A stretch of 6,141 nucleotides of DNA, from contig JACVJB010000068.1 of assembly GCA_015711775.1 (NCBI GenBank), positions 1-6,141 of the forward strand. The letters run 5' to 3'. Under the pieces are notes generated by a model, which saw only the letters and a list, made by a program, of their open reading frames with translations, was not told where the DNA came from and ran no database searches. Source of the stretch: Actinomycetota bacterium (lineage in GTDB: Bacteria; Actinomycetota; Humimicrobiia; Humimicrobiales; Humimicrobiaceae). A program made the translations under genes and the position numbers. Of this stretch, positions 1 to 6,006 are shown piece by piece. Within the stretch, counting starts at the first letter, position 1, and every line of letters starts with the position of its first letter.

Positions 1-274
1 CCAGGGGAGTTACAAAATCACTGTCAAGAGCAAATAAAAGTTCCGGAATAATAATATGCTGCTCAAGCTGTGTGGTTTTCATTTCTCTTTTTCTGAAACT
101 GCAGATTCCAAACTCATATTCTCCATTACAGCTTACTGTTCCCAGTCTCCCATAAAATTTGTGTATAGGCGACTGCCCCATAGGTTCTTTTGCTCCCTCC
201 TCCGGAAACTTTACCAATTGTGCTATGCCTTCTAGATTTTTCTCGGATGCATCCTGGATTTTTAGCTTTATCAT
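1..274 (-). CDS. Ureidoglycolate-lyase-like (AllA family) protein, N-terminal part
   Basis: The reading frame starts at ATG 274-272 and runs open off the left edge, giving 91 residues without a stop. A strong Shine-Dalgarno (GGAAGGAG, plus-strand 280-287) sits 5 nt upstream and fixes the start. Visible landmarks are FYGRLG (about residues 40-45), GICSFRKRE (56-64), and LEQH followed by PELLFALDSDFV (70-88). The pattern of an x-LE-x-H segment followed by a hydrophobic strand resembles the AllA/PF04115 cupin-like fold, where the equivalent region lines the active site; this family call is from memory of the family. True AllA splits ureidoglycolate to glyoxylate and urea. Nothing nearby suggests purine degradation, so here it may act on another small hydroxy-acid or sugar-derived substrate, or be a non-catalytic cupin. 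It lies 110 bp downstream of the UroD-like gene on the same strand and is probably a late operon member. The C-terminal part is missing from the window. Confidence 0.6.
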   Translation of the reverse strand, partial: MIKLKIQDASEKNLEGIAQLVKFPEEGAKEPMGQSPIHKFYGRLGTVSCNGEYEFGICSFRKREMKTTQLEQHIIIPELLFALDSDFVTPL

Positions 275-384
275 GTCGGCTCCTTCCTTTTTCCCTGACA
301 AATATTTAACAGATATGATTAATACAATAATTCATTTTATAACATTTATAAATCTTGTTGAACTTTAAATTTTTAAGCAGGGTT
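275..384 (-). other. 110-bp intergenic gap with a weak operator-like element
   Basis: This AT-rich gap separates two genes on the same strand. It has no convincing GC-rich hairpin with a T-tract, so read-through from the operon is possible. It contains TTTATAAC (plus-strand 336-343; GTTATAAA on the minus strand), one base from the GTTATAAC palindrome found in front of the regulator. A TATAAA-like -10 lies here on the minus strand, but no well-spaced -35 goes with it. In DNA this AT-rich the match could be chance, so a separate promoter for the downstream gene is only a possibility. Confidence 0.25.
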
Positions 385-1521
385 TTATTCCTTTTTATTA
401 TTTATGGGATATCTACCATATTCTGCCGCATATCTGTACATTGTTATAATATTTTCTGCAGGAGTATCATTTTGTATATGGTTTGCAGGGGCCAGTATAT
501 ATCCGCCTCCCGGTGCAAACGCGTTTATCCTTGCCTCTACCTCCTTTATAGTGTCACTCCGCGTACCTGGCAGTGCTTTCTGTATATCAATGCCACCATG
601 GAAACACAAATCTCTGCCGTATTTTTCCTTAAGTTTAAAAGAGTCCATTCCGGTGCATAAAGGCTGAACAGGATTCAGGATATCTACACCAAGCTCAATA
701 AAATCATTTATTAAAGGTTCTATTGCCCCGCAGGAATGAAACCAGATTTTTACATGTGGTGCCTTTGATCGGATGAATTCATAGACTTTCTTTTCTGAAG
801 GCTTAAAATATTTCCTGAACATTTCAGGAGAGATAATCAATCCGGTTTGTGTTCCCAGGTCCGCTGCCCGCTGGATTATATGAACATACGGACCAACTGC
901 ATCAAGATACATGTCCCACAATGATATCTCGATATCTGTTACTTTATCGACTATATAAAACATAAGCTTTTCATTATCTGCCATATCAAGGAACAATTCA
1001 TCTATTGAACGCAGGTAATAGCACCTTTCAAATATCCCTGCTCCGTCCAGCACTGCTTTTGCTACTACTGCATAATCTGTATTTTCATAATAATGCCTGG
1101 CTCTTTCTTTCAATTCTTCCATATCCCAGTTTTTTAAAACAGGCCATGGATATTTTCTTATCTCAACGAAAGATTTTCCTTTAAGGGGAAAATAAACAGG
1201 ATAGGAACCTTCCCTGCTCCAGGTTATATCCCAATAATCTGTTACTGTTCCATCATTATGTTTTACTGAAACAGGTTTATCTTTTGAAAAAAGCCATACA
1301 TGCCGGAAATCAATATCAAATGCTTCAAGTATTCTTTCATCATAATAGTTGGCGGTGCTTCCCTGTCTGTAGGGCTTGATTTCTTCTTCAAAACCAAGCA
1401 GTTTCCGTAATTTATGGTATGCCGGATCCACTATCAGCCCGCCTGTTCCTCCGAGATCAAGAGGAACCCTGTCCGGTTCTTTTAGCGAAATCGTTTTAAA
1501 TACTCTTTCTCTATGATTCAT
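385..1521 (-). CDS. UroD/MtaA-superfamily protein with HxCG motif (putative methyltransferase or decarboxylase)
   Basis: The product has 378 residues, a normal length for COG0407-type (HemE/MtaA) TIM-barrel proteins. It opens with MNHRERVFKTISLKEPDRVP, the usual start of the MtaA/CmuA-like branch. Further landmarks are GTQTGLIISPEMF (about 223-235), WFHSCG (260-265), GVDILNPVQ (278-286), TGMD (290-293), GRDLCFHGGID (302-312) and GGGYILAP (338-345). H262-S-C264 matches the first two zinc ligands of the His-x-Cys-xn-Cys site of MtaA/MtbA. The expected third cysteine, near residues 341-345, is absent; C288 and C306 are other candidates. A start 51 nt upstream would overlap the kinase gene and lacks the family's N-terminus, so ATG 1521 behind AAAAGGA was chosen. 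The kinase stop codon lies 4 nt upstream, so translation is probably coupled. A cytosolic methyl transfer or decarboxylation in sugar catabolism is inferred. It is not a haem-pathway HemE, since it lacks the HemE N-terminal substrate motifs I know. Confidence 0.8.
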   Translation of the reverse strand: MNHRERVFKTISLKEPDRVPLDLGGTGGLIVDPAYHKLRKLLGFEEEIKPYRQGSTANYYDERILEAFDIDFRHVWLFSKDKPVSVKHNDGTVTDYWDITWSREGSYPVYFPLKGKSFVEIRKYPWPVLKNWDMEELKERARHYYENTDYAVVAKAVLDGAGIFERCYYLRSIDELFLDMADNEKLMFYIVDKVTDIEISLWDMYLDAVGPYVHIIQRAADLGTQTGLIISPEMFRKYFKPSEKKVYEFIRSKAPHVKIWFHSCGAIEPLINDFIELGVDILNPVQPLCTGMDSFKLKEKYGRDLCFHGGIDIQKALPGTRSDTIKEVEARINAFAPGGGYILAPANHIQNDTPAENIITMYRYAAEYGRYPINNKKE

Positions 1522-1525
1522 ATAT

Positions 1526-3067
1526 TTATCCTTTTGATGCCAGTTTTTCAAAAACTTCTTTATTTTTTTCAATTATATATTTGTAGGCAGAAGAAAGTCT
1601 CGCGTATTTCTCATTTGTCTTTTTTTCCACTTCAAATATTTTTCGGGTACTAACAAATTCCTTTGCTGTATCAGCTATGTTTTCAAACATTCCTATGGCA
1701 TATCCGCCTATAATTGCCGCGCCAAGTAGGGCGCAGTCATCTCTGTCAAGCTGTTCATAAGGCACCCCAAGCGCATCAGTTTTTATCCTGTTCCATAATT
1801 CTGAAGTCGCTCCTCCGCCTCCTATTACTCTAGCATTTTTAAAAGAAAGGTCCCGGTAATATTCCCTCATTACTTTCAAGCATCCGTAATACTCATATGC
1901 ATAACTTTCAAGCAGAGCCCTGTAAAAATGAACCTTTGTATGAACAAAAGAATGACCTATCCACATTCCACGTATATCAGGATTAAAAGGGAGCGCCCTG
2001 CCTCCAAGCAAACCTATGCACATAAGGTTATCTGAACCGGGACTTATTTTATCGGCTTTTTTATCCAGAATCTGGAAAGCTGTTGTATTGTTATCCAAAG
2101 CATATTGTTTTTCTTCAAAAGCAAAATTGTTAATAAACCAGTCTATTGCAGACCCTGAACCGAAAATAAAAAAAAGGGGGAAATATTGACCGGATATTGC
2201 CGATGGCAGGGTTTCAAGCATTTTATACTTGATATCAGGTATAAAGGCATTCGTACAAAGACTCATTGCAGAGATTGTGCCGCATTCATCCACAAGGATA
2301 CCTGGCATTACTGCGCCAGCGCCGATACAGCCTGAAACCTTATCTCCCGCACCACATACTACCGGTATGCCCTCAACAAGACCACAAAGAGCTGCTGCCT
2401 GGCTGGAAAGTTTGCCAACTACTGTACTTGAATCAACAATAACAGGCAGGACACTGCTGCTGATTCTGAACATGGAACACAATTTTTCTGACCAGGCCAT
2501 TTTCCTTATGTCTGCAATCCCTGTCCAGGTCAGATACGTATTGCCAATAAAAGCATCTTCAGCTTTCTTTTTTGTCATTATACCTGCAACATAACTGCTC
2601 AGGCCTATATACTTTACAATCCTGGAAATTTCGCTTTTATATTCTTTTTCAAACCATTTTATTTTTTTTGCCATAAAAGGAAGGTTTGTGCCTGACAAGC
2701 TTAAAATACTTTCTGCATCCACAGCATTATTTATAATCCGGTTCTGGCGGGTATCCAAAGTTCCGGACCATATTGTAACAGCGTTCCATTCCCTGTCGAT
2801 ACCAACCGCTCCTGCCATCTGCCCCGTAAAAACAATGGCTTTGACATCTCTGGCAGAAAGTCCTGAATCTTCTACCAGAGTTTTGAGTATCTTTATCAGT
2901 ATTGCTGTATAATCATCAGCATTCTGCTCAAGTGAACCGTCTGCCAGATATTTTTGAGGGGCTTTTTCTTTAAGAACCATTCTGCAATTGCCCCTTTCGT
3001 CATACAAACCTGCTTTCACATAGCTGGTTCCCAGGTCAGAACTTATTATTAAATTTTTGCATTTCAT
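1526..3067 (-). CDS. FGGY-family carbohydrate kinase (xylulokinase-like, altered substrate motifs)
   Basis: The 513-residue protein has the two-domain length of FGGY kinases, which transfer the ATP gamma-phosphate to a sugar or polyol. The N-terminal phosphate loop is SSDLGTSYVKAG (9-20), followed by FTGQMAG (80-86). An FGGY signature-1-like segment, KKIKWFEKE (134-142), is a near but imperfect match. GAGDKVSG (239-246) holds the expected catalytic base D242, with ECGTISA (261-267) after it. A signature-2-like stretch lies at 367-387. The C-terminal nucleotide loop is GGGGATSELWNRI (416-428), ending with LLGAAIIGGYAIG (447-459). Xylulokinase normally has GQMHG and GDN; here these read GQMAG and GDK, so D-xylulose is doubtful as substrate. 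The start ATG overlaps the previous gene's stop in ATGA (3067-3064). No strong Shine-Dalgarno is seen, only purine-rich AAGAAAAGAAA, which fits translational coupling. The placement between two UroD-like genes suggests it phosphorylates their substrate or product. Confidence 0.88.
   Translation of the reverse strand: MKCKNLIISSDLGTSYVKAGLYDERGNCRMVLKEKAPQKYLADGSLEQNADDYTAILIKILKTLVEDSGLSARDVKAIVFTGQMAGAVGIDREWNAVTIWSGTLDTRQNRIINNAVDAESILSLSGTNLPFMAKKIKWFEKEYKSEISRIVKYIGLSSYVAGIMTKKKAEDAFIGNTYLTWTGIADIRKMAWSEKLCSMFRISSSVLPVIVDSSTVVGKLSSQAAALCGLVEGIPVVCGAGDKVSGCIGAGAVMPGILVDECGTISAMSLCTNAFIPDIKYKMLETLPSAISGQYFPLFFIFGSGSAIDWFINNFAFEEKQYALDNNTTAFQILDKKADKISPGSDNLMCIGLLGGRALPFNPDIRGMWIGHSFVHTKVHFYRALLESYAYEYYGCLKVMREYYRDLSFKNARVIGGGGATSELWNRIKTDALGVPYEQLDRDDCALLGAAIIGGYAIGMFENIADTAKEFVSTRKIFEVEKKTNEKYARLSSAYKYIIEKNKEVFEKLASKG
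1529..1535 (-). promoter_or_regulatory. Shine-Dalgarno deciding the start at 1521
   Basis: AAAAGGA on the minus strand lies 7 nt before ATG 1521-1519 and abuts the last codons of the kinase (its stop TAA is 1528-1526). This is good spacing for the 1521 start. It explains why the longer open frame from 1572, which would overlap the kinase by 47 bp, is unlikely to be used. Confidence 0.75.
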
Positions 3068-4266
3068 ACAATTTCTTTTCTTAATTCCGGATAATCGCTG
3101 AGCTTATAAAGCTCATTAAAGAAATATTTTATATTTTCAAATGAAACTTCTGGGGGTATGTGATGATCGCAGCCCGGGAAAAAACCTCCGTTTGCAATTA
3201 ATTCTTTAGTCTTTGCGATTTCCCGGTCAATATCTGATTTGCTGCCTGCAAGGGCCCGCTTATCAATATTACCGAACATTATGAGATTTTTACCAAATTT
3301 CTTCCTGTATATTCTTGCATCCATGCCTGAGGCACATTCAAGAGGATATGTAGCATTTATTCCGGCATCTATCCAGAGAGGCATTAATTCATCCAGATTT
3401 CCGTCACTATCAAGTATAATAGCATCGACACCATTGCTATGCAGAAGTTCCGTTATCTTCTTATACCTCGGCGTCATGAATTCCCTGAAAAATTTTGGAG
3501 ATATAAGTGGCCCTTTGTTGTAACAAATATCCTCCCAAACCCAGACCCATTCAAGTTTTAATCCTGAATCAAAGACTTTTTTAAGCAGTTCATAGGCAAA
3601 ATAAGTCTGCCAGTCCATCATATCTTCTAAAAGTTTAATATCTTCGTAAATTGCATATGAAAAATTCTCAAGACCCATATAGTTTCTTGGCATTCCACAT
3701 AATGAATATGAAAACATGCCCAGAGGAAAATCCCTTTCTTCCCATTTTTTCCCGTTATGTTCCGGTTTTACGGGCCAGTTCATGTTTTTATCGCTCATAA
3801 TATCCCAGCCTTCGGGGAACCGCGCCGGTGTAGAAGGGTCAAGCCTTTTTTTAAACATCTCCCAACTTTTTCTGTCAGTAACCGGGTATTTAATGTATTG
3901 AGGCATTGATATAAAATCACCTTTTCTTCTTCTAACTGTACTTCCATCTTTTTCTATAAGCTCTATATAGGTACCATCATCTTTTAACATTTCTATTTCA
4001 AATAAAGGTTCAAGCGGAGGCGCCCATGGGGGGTTCATATTCTTGCCTAAACCCTGTATTGCGCCATTAGGCCGTATTGTCTCATTCTGATTTTCATAAC
4101 CCAAGAAATACATATTGGCTTCTTTAACATTTTCCATGTTTATGACCGGCATTCCTTCTTTTAACCATCTATCGTAAGTATCATTCCAGCAAAAAAGACC
4201 AAAGGTAAAAAAATCATTGGGCCTTTCGAATCTGCAGATTTTCTTGAAGCGTTCGCGGGCATTCAT
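3064..4266 (-). CDS. UroD-superfamily protein with DSDG in place of HxCG, first gene of the operon
   Basis: This 400-residue protein shares the plan of the UroD-like protein at 385-1521. It begins MNARERFKKICRFERPNDFF and has WVWEDICYNKGPLISPKFF (241-260), ILDSDGNLDEL (284-294), GINATYPLE (302-310), SGMD (313-316), MFGNID (330-335) and GGFFPGCDHHIPPEVS (360-375). Where MtaA-type enzymes carry His-x-Cys, it has D286-S-D288. C366, 78 residues later, sits where their third zinc ligand is expected and is followed by H368-H369. I know this DSDG branch only as uncharacterised 'uroporphyrinogen decarboxylase family' proteins of anaerobes; the reaction is unknown. An aspartate/cysteine/histidine metal site is inferred. 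The frame stays open upstream to GTG 4278, but that GTG lies against the GGAGGT Shine-Dalgarno that serves ATG 4266, so the shorter start is preferred. It is probably transcribed from the minus-strand promoter at 4330-4357 and repressed by the adjacent regulator. Confidence 0.8.
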   Translation of the reverse strand: MNARERFKKICRFERPNDFFTFGLFCWNDTYDRWLKEGMPVINMENVKEANMYFLGYENQNETIRPNGAIQGLGKNMNPPWAPPLEPLFEIEMLKDDGTYIELIEKDGSTVRRRKGDFISMPQYIKYPVTDRKSWEMFKKRLDPSTPARFPEGWDIMSDKNMNWPVKPEHNGKKWEERDFPLGMFSYSLCGMPRNYMGLENFSYAIYEDIKLLEDMMDWQTYFAYELLKKVFDSGLKLEWVWVWEDICYNKGPLISPKFFREFMTPRYKKITELLHSNGVDAIILDSDGNLDELMPLWIDAGINATYPLECASGMDARIYRKKFGKNLIMFGNIDKRALAGSKSDIDREIAKTKELIANGGFFPGCDHHIPPEVSFENIKYFFNELYKLSDYPELRKEIV

Positions 4267-4270
4267 TGTT

Positions 4271-4276
4271 ACCTCC
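4271..4276 (-). promoter_or_regulatory. Shine-Dalgarno deciding the start at 4266
   Basis: GGAGGT on the minus strand is followed by AACA and then ATG 4266-4264. A start at GTG 4278 would place this element inside the coding region and leave only a weaker AAAAGG directly against the start codon. The ATG also gives the N-terminus (MNARERF) that is usual for this family. Confidence 0.8.
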
Positions 4277-4328
4277 ACCTTTTAGCATTTTTTATAATAA
4301 TTATATTATTGCTTAAAATTTAAAGTAA

Positions 4329-4343
4329 TGTTATAACTAATAA
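4329..4343. promoter_or_regulatory. Putative regulator operator O1
   Basis: TGTTATAACTAATAA here recurs exactly at 4380-4394. The core GTTATAAC is a perfect 8-bp palindrome of the form GT-N4-AC, in line with the general GntR operator pattern (GT-Nx-AC). It covers the -10 of the operon promoter. The adjacent GntR-type gene is the obvious candidate to bind it; this is inference from position and symmetry. Confidence 0.65.
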
Positions 4344-4357
4344 TATATTTTTGTCAA
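4330..4357 (-). promoter_or_regulatory. Predicted sigma-70 promoter of the minus-strand operon
   Basis: The minus strand has a consensus -35 TTGACA (plus-strand 4357-4352), a 16-bp spacer and the -10 TATAAC (4335-4330). Transcription would start near 4323, leaving a leader of about 57 nt before ATG 4266. The -10 lies inside the palindrome GTTATAAC (4330-4337), so a bound repressor would block it directly. The -35 overlaps that of the divergent regulator promoter. Confidence 0.65.
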
Positions 4358-4379
4358 TTTATTTTAATATTTTTATATT
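4351..4379 (+). promoter_or_regulatory. Predicted sigma-70 promoter of the regulator gene
   Basis: TTGTCA (4351-4356), an exact 17-bp spacer (4357-4373) and TATATT (4374-4379) form a good promoter reading right. The start point would be near 4386, inside the second GTTATAAC palindrome, giving a leader of about 75 nt before ATG 4461. The -35 box is the same DNA that supplies TTGACA to the opposite strand, so the two promoters probably compete for polymerase. Confidence 0.6.
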
Positions 4380-4394
4380 TGTTATAACTAATAA
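4380..4394. promoter_or_regulatory. Putative regulator operator O2
   Basis: This second exact copy of TGTTATAACTAATAA starts one base after the regulator's -10 and spans its predicted transcription start. That position fits autorepression. It is 51 bp from O1, close to five helical turns, so two bound dimers would face the same side of the DNA and could contact each other across the shared -35. Confidence 0.65.
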
Positions 4395-4422
4395 AAAAAC
4401 CGGAATTTTTTGGAACATTGAA

Positions 4423-4450
4423 AATTTCCATTTATTTATAACTGGAAATT
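4423..4450 (+). promoter_or_regulatory. Inverted repeat in the regulator leader, with a degenerate third operator core
   Basis: AATTTCCA (4423-4430) and TGGAAATT (4443-4450) are perfect inverted 8-mers around a 12-nt loop that ends in TTTATAAC (4435-4442), one mismatch from the operator core. The core's centre is 54 bp from O2's. The right arm ends 10 nt before ATG 4461, close to the only weak ribosome-binding purines (AGAG, 4451-4454). As RNA it could hinder translation initiation; as DNA it could be a third regulator contact or a site for another protein. The stem is AT-rich, so stability is modest. Confidence 0.45.
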
Positions 4451-4460
4451 AGAGTAAAGA

Positions 4461-5741
4461 ATGATATTTAAAGATTTTGAGCTTAAAAAATCAGCAAGTT
4501 CTCCCTATCACTCTCAGATACACGATTATCTGTTGGAGAAAATAAATAATAATGAGCTTAAGGCTCTGCAGAAACTTCCCAATGAAGAAATGCTAAGCAA
4601 GGTTTTTGGAGTCAGCAGGATTACAATAAGGGCAGCTCTGAAGGAGCTTGAGCTAAAGGGTGAGATAATGAGGACAAAAGGTATTGGTACTGTTATAAAA
4701 GAGAAAAACCGGCAAAGCGCTGGAAATGAAACAATGCACAGAAAAAATCCGGAATACAGGATTGTGTCCTTTATGCAGGACAGAGTGGGCCAAATAAGCC
4801 AGGAAGAATGGAAACCAGTCTTAAGGCCGGCAAACAGGGAGCACAAAATTGCCTATGCTTCCCTAGCAAAGGGTTACTGGTGGTATCATAATCTTGTTGA
4901 GCAAAGCATGGTATCAGCTGCAGAATCAATGGGCTGTAAAGCTTTTATCTTGAATAACAATCTGAACAGGGAAACAGCAATAGAAAATGTTAAGATAGTT
5001 ATAGAATTGTTTAGAAAGAGCGAGATTGATTTCTTTTTAAATGCCCAGTTTTATACAGAAACAAATAATCAAATTTCAGCAATGCTCGAAGAGGCCCGAT
5101 TACCCTCATGTTCAGTGGATATTGCTTTTCCGAATTTTCCATATTTTCATGTCGACGATTACAAAGGAAATTTTTTAGCGGGAGAATGGCTGGGTAATTA
5201 TGCAGTGAATAACAGATGGAACATCAGTAAAATGAGATTTGTCTATTTTGATCAGATGGGAACTAAAGAGCTCTCAATCTTAAGGAGAAAAGGCGCAATT
5301 GATGGAATAAAGTCAATTACAGGCATAAAGGAAGGAAATATTGACATAATAAAACTGAAACTGGGAAAACTTGAAAATTCAAGAAAGATGATGCTTAAAT
5401 GGCTGGACAGGCACCCTGATTGCCATAATATAGCCATAGCAGGCAGCCATACTTATCCAACACTTGGAGCTCTTTATGCTCTCAGGAAGACTGGACGAGA
5501 AAGTGAGGCAGCTATTTGCGGGCTCGGAGGGTCCCGGGAAGAACTGGTAGAGATATGCAGACCTGAAAGCGCTTATAAAGCTGTTGCAAGCACTTTCCCT
5601 GAAAAGTACGGCACCATAGCTATTCCCTTTGCTGTAGATTACCTTGAGGGTTTGCCTGTTCCTGCAGATATTAAGGGCTATACCTTAATAATCACAAAAA
5701 ATAATATAGGGAGATTTTATCCCGAATTCTCGCTGAAATGA
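4461..5741 (+). CDS. AraR-type transcriptional regulator: GntR winged helix plus sugar-binding domain
   Basis: The 426-residue protein has an N-terminal GntR winged helix (about 13-80). Its helix-turn-helix reads LPNEEMLSKVFGVSRITIRAAL (39-60), followed by KELELKGEI and the wing RTKGIGTVI (71-79). A linker of about 45 residues leads to a periplasmic-binding-protein/LacI-like effector domain (about 128-420). That domain shows YHNLVEQSMVSAAESMGCKA (142-161), FHVDDYKGNFLAGEWL (229-244) and a C-terminal part ending YLEGLPVPADIKGYTLIITK (394-413). This is the AraR architecture, somewhat longer than Bacillus AraR (about 360 residues); proteins of this type are cytosolic repressors released by a sugar ligand. 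Here the ligand is unknown. ATG 4461 is the first possible start, as an in-frame TAA lies at 4455-4457; the Shine-Dalgarno is weak. It is transcribed away from the catabolic operon and probably controls both promoters through the GTTATAAC sites. Confidence 0.88.
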   Translation: MIFKDFELKKSASSPYHSQIHDYLLEKINNNELKALQKLPNEEMLSKVFGVSRITIRAALKELELKGEIMRTKGIGTVIKEKNRQSAGNETMHRKNPEYRIVSFMQDRVGQISQEEWKPVLRPANREHKIAYASLAKGYWWYHNLVEQSMVSAAESMGCKAFILNNNLNRETAIENVKIVIELFRKSEIDFFLNAQFYTETNNQISAMLEEARLPSCSVDIAFPNFPYFHVDDYKGNFLAGEWLGNYAVNNRWNISKMRFVYFDQMGTKELSILRRKGAIDGIKSITGIKEGNIDIIKLKLGKLENSRKMMLKWLDRHPDCHNIAIAGSHTYPTLGALYALRKTGRESEAAICGLGGSREELVEICRPESAYKAVASTFPEKYGTIAIPFAVDYLEGLPVPADIKGYTLIITKNNIGRFYPEFSLK

Positions 5742-5765
5742 ATTTTTTACACTGCACTGTTTTTC

Positions 5766-5817
5766 AATATTAAAAAATATAGTTAGTGGGTTATTTATAT
5801 GATATCAGTAAATAACC
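5766..5817. repeat. Intergenic palindromic repeat, copy 1
   Basis: A block of about 52 nt recurs at 6007-6057. It starts AATATTAAAAA, continues to TGGGTTATTTA, then GATATCAGTA and ends AACC. Within it, GGTTATTTA (5789-5797) and TAAATAACC (5809-5817) form a perfect 9-bp stem around an 11-nt loop containing GATATC. A further ATATGATATC lies just beyond, at 5824-5833, matching 5797-5806. No T-run directly follows, so it is not a standard terminator. Confidence 0.6.
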
Positions 5818-5837
5818 TGTAAAATATGATATCCTAT

Positions 5838-5977
5838 TATTAATAGAATATAACGAACGCCCATATATTAATATAGATTTTTTTCAATTGTTATATAAAT
5901 ATACTAAAGATTAATCATAATCAGTAATATATATAAATAAAAGAATTAATTTTATATTCTATTAATATATAGAATAT
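5838..5977. repeat. Inverted repeats between the two palindrome copies
   Basis: The 16 bases 5838-5853 (core ATTAATAGAATATAA) are the exact reverse complement of 5952-5967. The right arm also forms a local 9-bp hairpin, ATATTCTAT (5954-5962) with ATAGAATAT (5969-5977) around 6 nt. The DNA is so AT-rich that some of this could be chance, but the 16-bp perfect match between the two palindromic repeats is notable. Confidence 0.4.
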
Positions 5978-6006
5978 GAATTATATTTTTATAAAAAATG
6001 TATTTT

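Noticed and set aside
159..368. Plus-strand open frame of 69 codons
   Set aside because: It lies antisense to the AllA-like gene and the adjoining gap, has no ribosome-binding site and gives low-complexity, family-less protein.
355..667. Two plus-strand open frames opposite the end of the UroD-like gene
   Set aside because: They are antisense to a well-supported conserved gene and their products look like reverse-strand shadows, with no motif.
1522..1572. Extended N-terminus (17 extra residues) for the HxCG UroD-like protein
   Set aside because: It would overlap the kinase by 47 bp; ATG 1521 has a well-spaced AAAAGGA and the family-typical N-terminus.
2229..2912. Two plus-strand open frames opposite the kinase
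   Set aside because: They mirror conserved FGGY motifs on the other strand and lack start signals.
3239..3901. Two plus-strand open frames opposite the DSDG UroD-like gene
   Set aside because: Same reason: they overlap a conserved coding region entirely and show no independent coding evidence.
385..4266. Haem-biosynthesis uroporphyrinogen decarboxylase (HemE)
   Set aside because: Both proteins belong to other superfamily branches, with HxCG or DSDG motifs and no haem genes nearby.
4267..4278. GTG start at 4278 for the DSDG UroD-like protein
   Set aside because: It abuts the strong GGAGGT Shine-Dalgarno that serves ATG 4266.
4526..5437. Two minus-strand open frames opposite the regulator
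   Set aside because: Their hydrophobic, Ser/Phe-rich products are typical of the antisense of a coding gene; no ribosome-binding site was seen.
5789..5817. Rho-independent terminator for the regulator
   Set aside because: The hairpin is AT-rich and not directly followed by a T-run; it fits the duplicated palindromic repeat better.
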